64,000 nt of DNA from Trebonia sp963771985 (GTDB lineage Bacteria > Actinomycetota > Actinomycetes > Streptosporangiales > Streptosporangiaceae): the NCBI GenBank assembly GCA_963771985.1, contig CAVYVO010000004.1, positions 62,001-126,000 of the forward strand, given 5' to 3'. Positions 52,053 to 60,200 of this stretch are shown piece after piece. Both the position numbers and the translations under genes were made by a program. Under the pieces are notes generated by a model. That model was given only the letters and a program-made list of their open reading frames with translations. It was not told where the DNA came from and did not search any database. Each line of letters opens with the position of its first letter. Position 1 is the first letter of the stretch.

Positions 52053-52169
52053 TCATCGCCGTGGGTTACCTGCGCTATTTAGGGACTTGTGTCCGCTTTA
52101 AAAACCCCGCTGGAAGGGGACAATTGAATACGGCGCGGTCCCCCGCCGTGCTGAAATCGGTACGCTGAG

Positions 52170-53441
52170 GTGGTGAGATGGATGGCTTGGCCCCGGATCA
52201 AGAACCCCAGGTCATCAGCGCTGCCCGGGACACAGGAGCACGATGGCGTGCAGGCTACCGTGAGACCGGCACCTGACGCTGACCCGGCCCCCGATAGTGG
52301 GCGCAATACGGGAATCAGCGGTACCCAACACTCTGTCGCCGACCCGCAATCGGCGCCCATACGCTACGCGGACTCGGGCGTAGACGACGTTTCCGCAGAA
52401 TACGACGGCACCGCCGGGGTAGTCTACGAGGCGTCAGCGGCGGACGGCGGGATCGAGACGATCCTGCACGGCGTGGTGACGACGGAAGTCCCCGACGACG
52501 ACGATGAGCCCCCGACGGTCGACATGGACCTGCCGGGACCGGAGTGGAACCAGTCGTTCGCGGACCCGCCGACGCCCGTGACGACGGCCCCGGAGCAGCC
52601 CGCGGATGCCGGTGCCGGTCCTGTCGGCGGCGGCGCCGTGCCCGGGACCGCGAGCGCCAAGGACGCCGGGGTTCCCGCCGCCTCTCCCGCGGCGGGCGCT
52701 GGCCGAGGCGAGCGCTTCGGTGTCCGCGACCTGCCTCCCGACGTCCGGATACGGCTCTGGCGCTGGCGCGCGCTCATCATGATCGTCGTCGGGGTGGTCT
52801 TCACGATCGTCGCCAACTGGCCGGTCGGCCTGACGCTGGCGATCCTGGCGGGCATCGCCGACACCGTGTACCGGTCGCGCACCGCCGCGGACATCCCGAC
52901 CGGCGGGAGCCAGTCGCGCGCGCAGCGGCGCACCGCGCGGCAGCTGGCCAAGATACGCCGCGCCGGGTACATGACCCTGGACGCGCGGCCCATCCCGAAC
53001 AGCCGGGAAGTCATCGACCACCTGGTGATCGGCCCGACCGGGATCTACGCGATCGACTCCGAGAAGTGGCATAAGAACATGCCGATCCGCACCAGGAACG
53101 GCAAGCAGCTCTGGCACGGGCCGGACAGCAAGAAGCAGCGCCTCGAGCATGCCCGCTGGGAGGCGGCGCAGGCCAGCGAGCTGCTGTCGACGGCGCTCGG
53201 CCAGGAGATCACTGTCCGGCCCGCCATGGCCATCTACGGCCCGAAGGTGCCATGGGACATCGCGACGATCAGGGACGTCGACGTGTTCAGCGGGCCGGCG
53301 CTCGGCAAGTACCTGCGGCAGCGGCGCCGGGCGAAGGGACTGGCTCGGCTGTCCAAGGACCAGGTGCAGACGATCTACAACGCGGCGGGCAAGGTGCTGC
53401 CCGACGTTGCCCCGACAAGGACCGCCGCGCCGGTAGGCTGA
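52170..53441 (+). CDS. NERD-domain membrane protein
   Basis: The 423-residue product has an acidic, disordered N-terminal half (1-190). One or two membrane spans follow (about 205-235, ALIMIVVGVVFTIVANWPVGLTLAILAGIAD). A C-terminal nuclease-related domain (NERD, about 265-385) is recognisable by SREVIDHLVIGPTGIYAIDSEKW, then K-N-M-P-I. The DHLVIGPTGIYAIDSE strand carries the conserved Asp/Asp-Ser-Glu of the nuclease-like core. The GTG at 52170 is preceded by CTGAGG. Nuclease activity is unproven for this family. It precedes ilvD by 82 bp. Confidence 0.8.
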   Translation: MVRWMAWPRIKNPRSSALPGTQEHDGVQATVRPAPDADPAPDSGRNTGISGTQHSVADPQSAPIRYADSGVDDVSAEYDGTAGVVYEASAADGGIETILHGVVTTEVPDDDDEPPTVDMDLPGPEWNQSFADPPTPVTTAPEQPADAGAGPVGGGAVPGTASAKDAGVPAASPAAGAGRGERFGVRDLPPDVRIRLWRWRALIMIVVGVVFTIVANWPVGLTLAILAGIADTVYRSRTAADIPTGGSQSRAQRRTARQLAKIRRAGYMTLDARPIPNSREVIDHLVIGPTGIYAIDSEKWHKNMPIRTRNGKQLWHGPDSKKQRLEHARWEAAQASELLSTALGQEITVRPAMAIYGPKVPWDIATIRDVDVFSGPALGKYLRQRRRAKGLARLSKDQVQTIYNAAGKVLPDVAPTRTAAPVG

Positions 53442-53461
53442 TCTTCCCAGTACACCCTGAT

Positions 53462-53500
53462 CGGGGGTGCGGGGGTCGTCCCCCGCGAACCGACAGAGCC
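53462..53500 (+). repeat. REP-like palindrome between the NERD gene and ilvD, copy 6
   Basis: CGGGGGTGCGGGGG is followed by TCGTCCCCCGCG and AACCGACAGAGCC. The core and the C-G-x-C-A-G-A-G-C-C tail match copies 2 and 3. It lies 24 bp before the ilvD start and could form a hairpin in its leader. Confidence 0.7.
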
Positions 53501-53523
53501 TGATTTGGCGAGGGAGTTTCGGC

Positions 53524-55389
53524 ATGCCACCGTTGAGGTCCCGCACGGTCACGCACGGCAGGAACATGGCGGGAGCGCGCGCCCTGCTGCGCGCGACCGG
53601 GGTAGCCAAGGAGGACCTCGGCAAGCCGATCATCGCGGTCGCCAACAGCTTCACCGAGTTCGTCCCCGGCCATGTGCACCTGGCCGACGTCGGCCGCGTG
53701 GTGGCGGACGCGGTGCGGGCGGCCGGCGCGATACCGCGCGAGTTCAACACGATCGCGGTCGACGACGGGATCGCGATGGGGCACGGCGGCATGCTGTACT
53801 CGCTGCCGTCGCGCGAGCTGATCGCGGACTCCGTGGAGTACATGGTCAACGCGCACTGCGCGGACGCGCTGATCTGCGTCTCCAACTGCGACAAGATCAC
53901 GCCCGGCATGCTGATTGCCGCGATGCGGCTGAACATCCCGACGGTGTTCGTCTCTGGCGGGCCGATGGAGGCCGGCGTCGTGTCGGCCGCCGACCTCGCG
54001 GGCGGGTCCGCGCGGAAGCTCGACCTGATCGACTCGATGGTCGCCGCGGCGGACCCGTCGGTGTCGGATGACGAACTGGCCTTGATGGAGGAGAACGCCT
54101 GCCCGACCTGCGGGTCGTGCTCGGGGATGTTCACCGCGAACTCGATGAACTGCCTGACCGAGGCGATCGGGCTGGCGCTGCCGGGCAACGGGACGACGCT
54201 GGCCACGCACACCGCCCGGCGTGCGCTGTTCGAGAAGGCCGGCGCGCTGGTCGTGGAGATCACCAGGAAGTACTACTTCGACGAGGACGAGTCGGTGCTG
54301 CCGCGCTCGGTCGCCAGCCGGGACGCGTTCGAGAACGCGATGGCGCTTGACGTGGCGATGGGCGGGTCCACCAACACCGTGCTGCACCTGCTGGCGGCCG
54401 CGCACGAGGCGGGCGTGGACTTCGGGCTGAAGGAGATCGACGAGCTGTCCCGGCGGGTGCCGTGCCTGTGCAAGGTCGCGCCGAGCAGCTCCTACCACGT
54501 CGAAGACGTCCACCGGGCGGGCGGCATCCACACGATCCTGGGCGAGCTGGACCGAGCCGGGCTGCTCAACCGGACCGTGCACACCGTCCATGGCGAGTCG
54601 CTGGCTTTGTGGGATGTTCGGTCCGGATCCGCGTCCGCGGAAGCGGTGGACCTGTACCACGCCGCGCCCGGCGGGGTACGGACCACCAAGGCGTACTCGC
54701 AGTCGACGCGCTGGGCGTCGCTCGACATGGACGCGGCGGCCGGGTGCATCAGGGACGCGGCGCACGCCTACACGGCCGACGGCGGGCTCGCCGTGCTGTA
54801 CGGCAACCTCGCCCCGGAAGGCGCGATCGTGAAGACCGCGGGCGTGCCCGAGGAGCTGTGGACGTTTTCCGGGCCGACCCGGGTGTTCGAGTCGCAGGAG
54901 GACGCGGTCACCGGGATCCTCTCCGGCGCCGTGACGGCCGGGGACGTCGTGGTCATCAGGTACGAGGGACCGCGCGGCGGCCCCGGCATGCAGGAGATGC
55001 TGTACCCGACCAGCTTCCTCAAGGGCAAGGGGCTCGGCCGGGCCTGCGCGCTGATCACCGACGGCCGGTTCTCGGGAGGCACTTCGGGGCTGTCGATCTG
55101 CCACATCGCCCCCGAGGCCGCAAGCGGCGGCGCGATCGCGCTCGCGGCGGACGGGGACACGATCGTCATCGACATCCCGCGCCGGGAACTGCGGCTCGAC
55201 GTGCCCGACAGCGAGCTCGCCACGCGGCGTTCGGCCGTCCTGGCTTCGCTCGGGTCGTACCGGCCGGCCAGCCGGCAGCGGCCGATCAGCGCCGCGCTGC
55301 AGGTGTACGCGGCGCTGGCTACCTCGGCGTCCACGGGCGCGGCACGGGACATCTCCGGCCTGTCGCGGCTCGTCGCCCCTGAGCAGTGA
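53524..55389 (+). CDS. ilvD: Dihydroxy-acid dehydratase
   Basis: Dehydrates 2,3-dihydroxy-isovalerate and its methyl homologue in valine and isoleucine synthesis, using an Fe-S cluster. The 621-residue length fits the E. coli-type long form. Cluster cysteines are visible: C122 in CVSNCDKITPG and the CPTCGSCSGMF block (193-201). Other signatures are the N-terminal SRTVTHGRNMAGARALLRATG, MGGSTNTVLHLLA, YEGPRGGPGMQEML and TDGRFSGGTSGLSICHIAPEA. The ATG at 53524 follows GAGGGAG. Its stop overlaps the GTG of the GNAT gene (GTGA), so the two are co-translated. Confidence 0.95.
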   Translation: MPPLRSRTVTHGRNMAGARALLRATGVAKEDLGKPIIAVANSFTEFVPGHVHLADVGRVVADAVRAAGAIPREFNTIAVDDGIAMGHGGMLYSLPSRELIADSVEYMVNAHCADALICVSNCDKITPGMLIAAMRLNIPTVFVSGGPMEAGVVSAADLAGGSARKLDLIDSMVAAADPSVSDDELALMEENACPTCGSCSGMFTANSMNCLTEAIGLALPGNGTTLATHTARRALFEKAGALVVEITRKYYFDEDESVLPRSVASRDAFENAMALDVAMGGSTNTVLHLLAAAHEAGVDFGLKEIDELSRRVPCLCKVAPSSSYHVEDVHRAGGIHTILGELDRAGLLNRTVHTVHGESLALWDVRSGSASAEAVDLYHAAPGGVRTTKAYSQSTRWASLDMDAAAGCIRDAAHAYTADGGLAVLYGNLAPEGAIVKTAGVPEELWTFSGPTRVFESQEDAVTGILSGAVTAGDVVVIRYEGPRGGPGMQEMLYPTSFLKGKGLGRACALITDGRFSGGTSGLSICHIAPEAASGGAIALAADGDTIVIDIPRRELRLDVPDSELATRRSAVLASLGSYRPASRQRPISAALQVYAALATSASTGAARDISGLSRLVAPEQ

Positions 55390-55934
55390 CCGCCGGGTTC
55401 GTCCGCGAGGCACGATCGTCGGACGCGGCCGGCCTCGCGCGCGTCCAGGTGGCGAGCTGGCGGGCCTCGCTCGCGGGGCTCGTGCCGGACGCGGTACTCG
55501 CGGAACTGGCCAGCGCTGACGCGGAGAAGCAGTGGGCTGAGCGCTGGCGGGAGGCGATCTCGGCGCCGCCGACGAGCCGGCACCGGGTGCACGTCGCGGT
55601 CTCCTCGCCGGGTTCGGCTTCGCCTGTGGGGTTCGCGTCGGCCGGGCCGGCCACCGACGCCGACCTGTGGCCCGGCACCGACGGGGAGCTGTACGAACTG
55701 CACGTGCTGCCGGAGCTGACCGGCGAGGGCCACGGCGGAAGGCTGCTGCACGCGGTCGCCGACACGCTCGCCGAGGACGGCTTCCACACCGCGTACACCT
55801 GGGCGCTTTCGGCGGACGAGGAGCGGCTCTCGTTCCTCCAGGCCGCCGGGTGGGCGCCGGACGGCAGCCACAGCAACCTGGACATGGGCGTGAAGGTCTC
55901 TGTGGTCCGCTTGCACACGCGGCTGGCCGCTTAG
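55386..55934 (+). CDS. GNAT-family N-acetyltransferase, coupled to ilvD
   Basis: The 182-residue GNAT starts FVREARSSDAAGLARVQVASWRASLAGL, a common start of RimI-like acetyltransferases. It has ELYELHVLPELTGEGHGGRLLHAV as the acetyl-CoA motif (near 100-125), then AYTWALSADEERLSFLQAAGWAPDGS, the typical N-x-R/A-FLxxxGW end. It starts with GTG overlapping the ilvD stop and ends 9 bp before the menA start, so three genes likely form one transcript. The substrate is unknown. Confidence 0.85.
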   Translation: MTAGFVREARSSDAAGLARVQVASWRASLAGLVPDAVLAELASADAEKQWAERWREAISAPPTSRHRVHVAVSSPGSASPVGFASAGPATDADLWPGTDGELYELHVLPELTGEGHGGRLLHAVADTLAEDGFHTAYTWALSADEERLSFLQAAGWAPDGSHSNLDMGVKVSVVRLHTRLAA

Positions 55935-55943
55935 ACTCTGCCA

Positions 55944-56822
55944 GTGGCGAACGCGCGTGAGTGGCTGGCGGGGACCCGGCCGAGAACCTTGCCGGCCGCG
56001 GTTGTCCCCGTCCTGATCGGCTCCGGCGTGGCCGCCGGGTACGGGAAGTTCTCGCTCTGGCGGGCGGCGCTCGCGCTGGTGGTGGCGCTGGCGCTCCAGG
56101 TCGGGGTGAACTTCGCCAACGACTACAGCGACGGCATCCGCGGCTCGGACGCCGCGGAGCGGCGCGTCGGGCCGGTGCGGCTCGTCGGGTCGGGACTCGC
56201 GTCGCCGGGGCGGGTGAAGCTGGCGGCGTTCGGATGCTTCCTTGTGGCGTGCTGCGCGGGGCTGGGGCTCGCCGCGGTGACGTCGTGGTGGCTCCTGCTC
56301 GCCGGCGCGCTGGCGGTGCTCGCGGCGTGGTTCTATACCGGCGGCTCCCGGCCGTACGGGTACCGGGGGCTCGGCGAACTGTCCGTGTTCGTCTTCTTCG
56401 GCGTCGCCGCGGTGGCAGGCACGGCGTACGTGCAGATGGGCAGGCTCAGCTGGCTGGGGCTCGCGGCGTCGGTCCCGGCGGGGCTGCTGTCCTGCGCGCT
56501 GCTTATGGTCAACAACTTGCGGGACATCCGGTCCGACACCGAGTCGGGCAAGCGGACGCTCGCGGTGCGCATCGGCGACGCGCGGTCGCGGCTGGTCTAC
56601 CTGCTGTTCGTGCTCGTCCCGTTCGCGCTCGGCGCCCTGATCGCCGTCGCCCGGCCGTTCGCGCTGCTCATGCTGCTGGCGCTGCCGCTGACGCTGGCCC
56701 CCGTCCGCGCGGTGCGCGGCGGGGCATCCGGCCCGGCGCTGATCGCGACGCTGGGCCAGACGGGACGGCTGCAGCTGGCATTCGGCCTTGCGTTCACCGT
56801 GGGTCTGGCGATTCACCCCTAA
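55944..56822 (+). CDS. menA: UbiA-family prenyltransferase, MenA type
   Basis: Attaches a polyprenyl chain to 1,4-dihydroxy-2-naphthoate in menaquinone synthesis. The 292-residue membrane protein starts WLAGTRPRTLPAAVVPVLIG, the characteristic MenA opening. It has the first Asp-rich site NFANDYSDGIRGSD and the second NNLRDIRSDTESGKRTLAVRIG, with eight or nine membrane helices (for example LWRAALALVVALALQVG, LLMLLALPLTLAPV). The start is GTG 55944. No other men genes lie nearby; ilvD and a GNAT precede it. The 528-bp gap after it contains the AT-rich copy B and nothing else convincing. Confidence 0.9.
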   Translation: MANAREWLAGTRPRTLPAAVVPVLIGSGVAAGYGKFSLWRAALALVVALALQVGVNFANDYSDGIRGSDAAERRVGPVRLVGSGLASPGRVKLAAFGCFLVACCAGLGLAAVTSWWLLLAGALAVLAAWFYTGGSRPYGYRGLGELSVFVFFGVAAVAGTAYVQMGRLSWLGLAASVPAGLLSCALLMVNNLRDIRSDTESGKRTLAVRIGDARSRLVYLLFVLVPFALGALIAVARPFALLMLLALPLTLAPVRAVRGGASGPALIATLGQTGRLQLAFGLAFTVGLAIHP

Positions 56823-56966
56823 CCCCCACGGCCCGCTTGGCGGGGCTTGCCGGGCTTTGCCTGGCCATCGCGGGCGGGTCGCCGACGGGTCGCCGGCGGG
56901 CGCGTGCCCGCCCGTGGACGCGCGGTGTTACATCCGTTGCCAGTGGGGCTGTCCGTACGAGTCGTT

Positions 56967-57040
56967 CCATGATCACGAATCTTTTTCGTACGTATAGGAT
57001 GAATTATTACATCGTAAAAAATGTTTTCGTTAAAATGCGG
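56967..57040. repeat. AT-rich dispersed element, copy B
   Basis: CCATGATCACGAA is followed by TTTTTCGTACGTATAGGATG, AATTATT, ACATCGTAAAAAATG and TTTTCGTTAAAAT. It aligns end to end with 6171-6243 with one single-base gap. The TATAGGAT block is also shared with the MITE-like cores at 28130-28280 and 47446-47595. It lies in the gap 56823-57350 downstream of menA. Confidence 0.65.
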
Positions 57041-57350
57041 AGAGCGGGCTTCCATCGGGTTCTAACGGGATGCCGACTGTGACGCATGCGGTTTAAGATG
57101 CTGCGGGGGTCCGTGAACGGCCCGGCGGCTGATTCCGGGTGCCGAATTGTTCCTTGCGGCCAGCGCGGGCTCCGCTCCGCGGGTAGCGTGACGAGATCGG
57201 GTACCGGCGAACCTGAAAATGCGCGGATATAGCATTGCCGAGACGGCCAACGAGGTAGCCTGCGAAGTAATCTCCTATCTGGGGATACACGAGCGTCGTA
57301 GCCACAGCGGTCCAACGGGTCATCCGGTCTGACGGATTCAATGGGGAGGG

Positions 57351-58115
57351 GTGCTTCGCTTGGAGCTTCGTAGGTCTGAGCTGCAAGAGGCAGAGCCCTG
57401 CGACGTGTCGAGGGACGAGCCGGCACGATTCCTGCGTGAACTGCGGCAGCTCCGGACCGAAGCCGGTCTCGGGTACGTCGAACTCGCCGCGCGAGCGCAC
57501 TACCCGGGCGATGTGATCCGCACGGCGGAAGCGGGCCCGTCATTGCCCAGCCTGCCTGTGCTCTCGGCCTTTGTCCGCGGCTGCGGCGGCACCCCCGCCG
57601 AATGGGAGGAGCGGTGGCGGTCACTGACCAGATCGCCGGCCTCGCCGCTGCTGCCGTTCCGGTCTGCGGGTGACTCCGACGCGGCGACGGCGGGAGCGCG
57701 CGTGGGAGCCGCCACCTCTGTCGCGGACGCGCACGATCCGGGCATCATCATGGCCGCGCTCAGCCGGGTGGCCGACAGCATCGCCGCTGATTCCCCGGCC
57801 GCGGAGGCTTTCACGGGCTCCGGCACGGCCGACGGGCTCATGAGCGTTCCGGATACGACCGCGGCCCTGGACACGCCGCCGTCGGCGACCCCCGGCGAGG
57901 GATGGCCGTCGGCCGCCGACCCGGAGGATCTGCCATCGGACACCGCCGCGCCGGAAGCGGCCGCCGCCGCTGACCCGGAGGACGCGGGACGCCCCGCGGA
58001 CACGTTCGCGGCGCTTGCCGCGGGCCCGCGACGTTCCCCGCCGCCGCGGGCGGCCATCGCCGCCGTGATCGTCGCGGTATGCCTAGTCGCCATCATGGTG
58101 GCGCTCTTCGCCTGA
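57351..58115 (+). CDS. Tail-anchored HTH-domain protein
   Basis: The 254-residue product has an N-terminal XRE-like helix-turn-helix (about 25-90, ARFLRELRQLRTEAGLGYVELAARAHY…GCGGTPAEWEERW). A long acidic Ala/Asp/Pro linker follows. The C-terminal membrane helix (about 233-254, AAIAAVIVAVCLVAIMVALFA) has no residues beyond it. The HTH-like domain matches the one at the C-terminus of the protein at 60201-62031, including the GCGG…EWEERW ending. GTG 57351 sits too close to GGGGAGGG; TTG 57360 has better spacing. A DNA-binding domain held at the membrane suggests sensing or positioning. Confidence 0.7.
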   Translation: MLRLELRRSELQEAEPCDVSRDEPARFLRELRQLRTEAGLGYVELAARAHYPGDVIRTAEAGPSLPSLPVLSAFVRGCGGTPAEWEERWRSLTRSPASPLLPFRSAGDSDAATAGARVGAATSVADAHDPGIIMAALSRVADSIAADSPAAEAFTGSGTADGLMSVPDTTAALDTPPSATPGEGWPSAADPEDLPSDTAAPEAAAAADPEDAGRPADTFAALAAGPRRSPPPRAAIAAVIVAVCLVAIMVALFA

Positions 58116-58167
58116 CCCGCGGCAGACCGACCGCACCCGCGGGACGCTAGCGCCGATTCGCCCCCGA

Positions 58168-58233
58168 AGGGTTACCGGGCGGGGCCCGTCAGTCTGACTC
58201 AGGGTTACCGGGCAGCGCCCGTCAGTCTGACTC
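58168..58233. repeat. Tandem 33-bp duplication across the stop of the SPFH gene
   Basis: Two adjacent 33-bp units start AGGGTTACCGGGC and end GTCAGTCTGACTC, differing at only two positions. Each holds a GGGC/GCCC mini-stem and the palindrome GTCAGTCTGAC. The second unit contains the stop of the SPFH gene (58222-58224), so the first is a duplicated gene end. The pair may work as a double terminator. Confidence 0.8.
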
Positions 58234-59442
58234 GCCGTCGCCGGAATCGATGTCAGGCGGCGCGGCGTCGCTCTCGTCCGTCACGCGACCGCTGCCGAGC
58301 GCGCTGTTACCGGTGGTGCCGGTGTTGCCGGTGGCGTTGCTGAGCACGCCGTTGTTGGAAGCGCCCGGCGCCGGGACCGGGAGGGCGCCCGCGATGCCAG
58401 CGGCCGCCAGTGCCGCGGCGGCGTGCTGGCTGGCGGCGACCGCCGCGACGGCCCCTGGATCGAGCGCCCCCGGTTCGAGCGCCCCCGCGCCGGTGCCAGC
58501 GGCGGGGGCGGCCGGGGCCGGTTCCGCGGGACTGGCGGGGGCTGGGCCCCGGGTGGCCGCGCCCTCCTCGCCCGCGCCGCCGAACGCCGCCGTCACCGCC
58601 TTGAGCGCCGTGGTCACCTCGCTGGGGATCACCCAGAAGGTGTTGCCGGCCCCGGCGGCGAGCTGCGGCAGCGTCTGCAGGTACTGGTAGGCGAGGAGCT
58701 TCGGGTCCGGGTCGTTGCGGTGGATGGACTGGAAGACCTGGGTGATCGCCAGTGCCTGGCCTTCGGAGCGCAGGATCGCGGCCTGCTTGTCGCCTTCGGC
58801 GCGCAGGATCGCGCTCTGCTTGTCGCCTTCGGCGTTGAGGATCTGCGCCTGCCTCGTCCCTTCGGCGGTGAGGATCGCGGCGCGCTTCTCCCGGTCGGCC
58901 CGCATCTGCTTCTCCATCGCGTCCCTGACGGCCTTCGGCGGGTCGATCGCCTTGATCTCCACGCGGGTGACGCGGATCCCCCACTTGCCCGAGGCTTCGT
59001 CGAGCACGCCGCGCAGCAGAGTGTTGATCTTGTCGCGCGAGGTCAGCGTCTGCTCCAGGTCCATCGAGCCGATCACGCTGCGCAGCATGGTGGCGGTGAG
59101 CTGCTCAATCCCCTGGATGTAGTTGACGATCTCGTAGTCCGCCGCCTTGGGGTCGGTGACCTGGAAGAACAGCACGGTGTCGATCTGCACGACCAGGTTG
59201 TCCTCGGTAATGACCGGCTGGCCCATGAACGAGACCACCTGCTCCCGCAGGTCGATCAGCGGTTTGACCCGGTCGACGAACGGGATGATGAAGTTCATCC
59301 CGGGCTCGAGGGTCTTGCGGTACCGCCCGAAGCGCTCAACGTTCCTGGCCCGGGCCTGCGGAACGATCCGGATCGAGCGCAACACCGTCACCAGGACGGC
59401 GAGGGCGATCACCACGGTGATGATGAGCTCCGCGAGGACCAT
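58222..59442 (-). CDS. SPFH/band-7 (stomatin-like) membrane protein
   Basis: The 406-residue product starts with one membrane helix (LAELIITVVIALAVLVTVL). The SPFH domain follows (about 25-190: IVPQARARNVERFGRYRKTLEPGMNFIIPFVDRV, QIDTVLFFQVTDPKAADYEI). Next is a coiled-coil of repeated A-I-L-x-A-E-G-D-K-Q units (about 190-235), as in QmcA and stomatins. The last 130 residues are Ala/Pro/Gly-rich and poorly conserved. These proteins scaffold membrane microdomains. It follows the nfeD gene by 2 bp, the standard NfeD-SPFH operon order. Confidence 0.9.
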   Translation of the reverse strand: MVLAELIITVVIALAVLVTVLRSIRIVPQARARNVERFGRYRKTLEPGMNFIIPFVDRVKPLIDLREQVVSFMGQPVITEDNLVVQIDTVLFFQVTDPKAADYEIVNYIQGIEQLTATMLRSVIGSMDLEQTLTSRDKINTLLRGVLDEASGKWGIRVTRVEIKAIDPPKAVRDAMEKQMRADREKRAAILTAEGTRQAQILNAEGDKQSAILRAEGDKQAAILRSEGQALAITQVFQSIHRNDPDPKLLAYQYLQTLPQLAAGAGNTFWVIPSEVTTALKAVTAAFGGAGEEGAATRGPAPASPAEPAPAAPAAGTGAGALEPGALDPGAVAAVAASQHAAAALAAAGIAGALPVPAPGASNNGVLSNATGNTGTTGNSALGSGRVTDESDAAPPDIDSGDGESD

Positions 59443-59444
59443 GG

Positions 59445-59876
59445 CTACTCCCGTGGATAGACGAGGGCGGTGGCGCCCTCGATCTGCATGACGTCGACGA
59501 TGTGGCCGACCGGGATGACCAGCGTCTCATCATACGAGCGCGCCGACCACACCTCGCCGCCGATGCGGACCCGCCCGCCGTGCCCGCTGACCTCTTCCAG
59601 GACGCTGGCGGACCGGCCGACGAGGGCGGCCGGGCCTGTCTTCAGCAACGGCGGCTGCCTGACATGGCGCCGCGCGATGGGGAGCACGAACCCGAGGCCC
59701 GCCGCCGACGCCAGCACGAACGCGAGCAGCTGGAACGGGAGGCCGAGGTGCAGCGCGCCGACGCCCGCCGCGACAAGCGCCCCGACCGCGATAATGCCAA
59801 GCGCGAACGTGGTGGTCATGAGCTCGGCCACGCCGAGCACGGCCGCCACGACCAGCCAGACGACCCAAGCCAGCAT
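59445..59876 (-). CDS. NfeD-like membrane protein (short form)
   Basis: The 143-residue product has two or three hydrophobic spans (WVVWLVVAAVLGVAELM, FALGIIAVGALVAAGVGAL, LLAFVLASAAGLGFVLPIA). A C-terminal OB-fold follows (about 80-143, GRSASVLEEVSGHGGRVRIGGEVWSARS…IVDVMQIEGATALVYP), which defines short NfeD proteins. ATG 59876 follows GGAGCGGCC; the long upstream frame is antisense to the Gly/Pro-rich gene. It is the first gene of the pair with the SPFH protein and probably helps organise membrane microdomains with it. Confidence 0.88.
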   Translation of the reverse strand: MLAWVVWLVVAAVLGVAELMTTTFALGIIAVGALVAAGVGALHLGLPFQLLAFVLASAAGLGFVLPIARRHVRQPPLLKTGPAALVGRSASVLEEVSGHGGRVRIGGEVWSARSYDETLVIPVGHIVDVMQIEGATALVYPRE

Positions 59877-60200
59877 GGCCGCTCCGCAGGCGAACTTCTC
59901 AAGCGGCGCATCGGGCACCGCAAAGCCGTTGGCGCGGGCAAATCGCTCGTGCCCTATCTCCAGAGTAGCCCGCCCGGCACAGCTCGCAACAGATGTGTGC
60001 CGTGCCGCGGCCCGCTGAAATAAAACTTCATCGAACCTCGGCAATTGCTCGTCCGGCCACGTCCCGCGCGCCGCGCAGCCTACACTCGATTGCGGGGGGC
60101 GAGTGCCGCATGCCGGTTCACGACGCCGAGCGTGCGGGCTTGTCATGCGAGGCGGCTTGCCGCGGCGCGCACCGAACAGGCAGTGTCCAGGAGGTACCGG

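Noticed and set aside
57007..57624. Minus-strand frame of 205 codons
   Set aside because: Overlaps the AT-rich element B and the start of the HTH gene, with Arg/Pro shadow composition and no domain.
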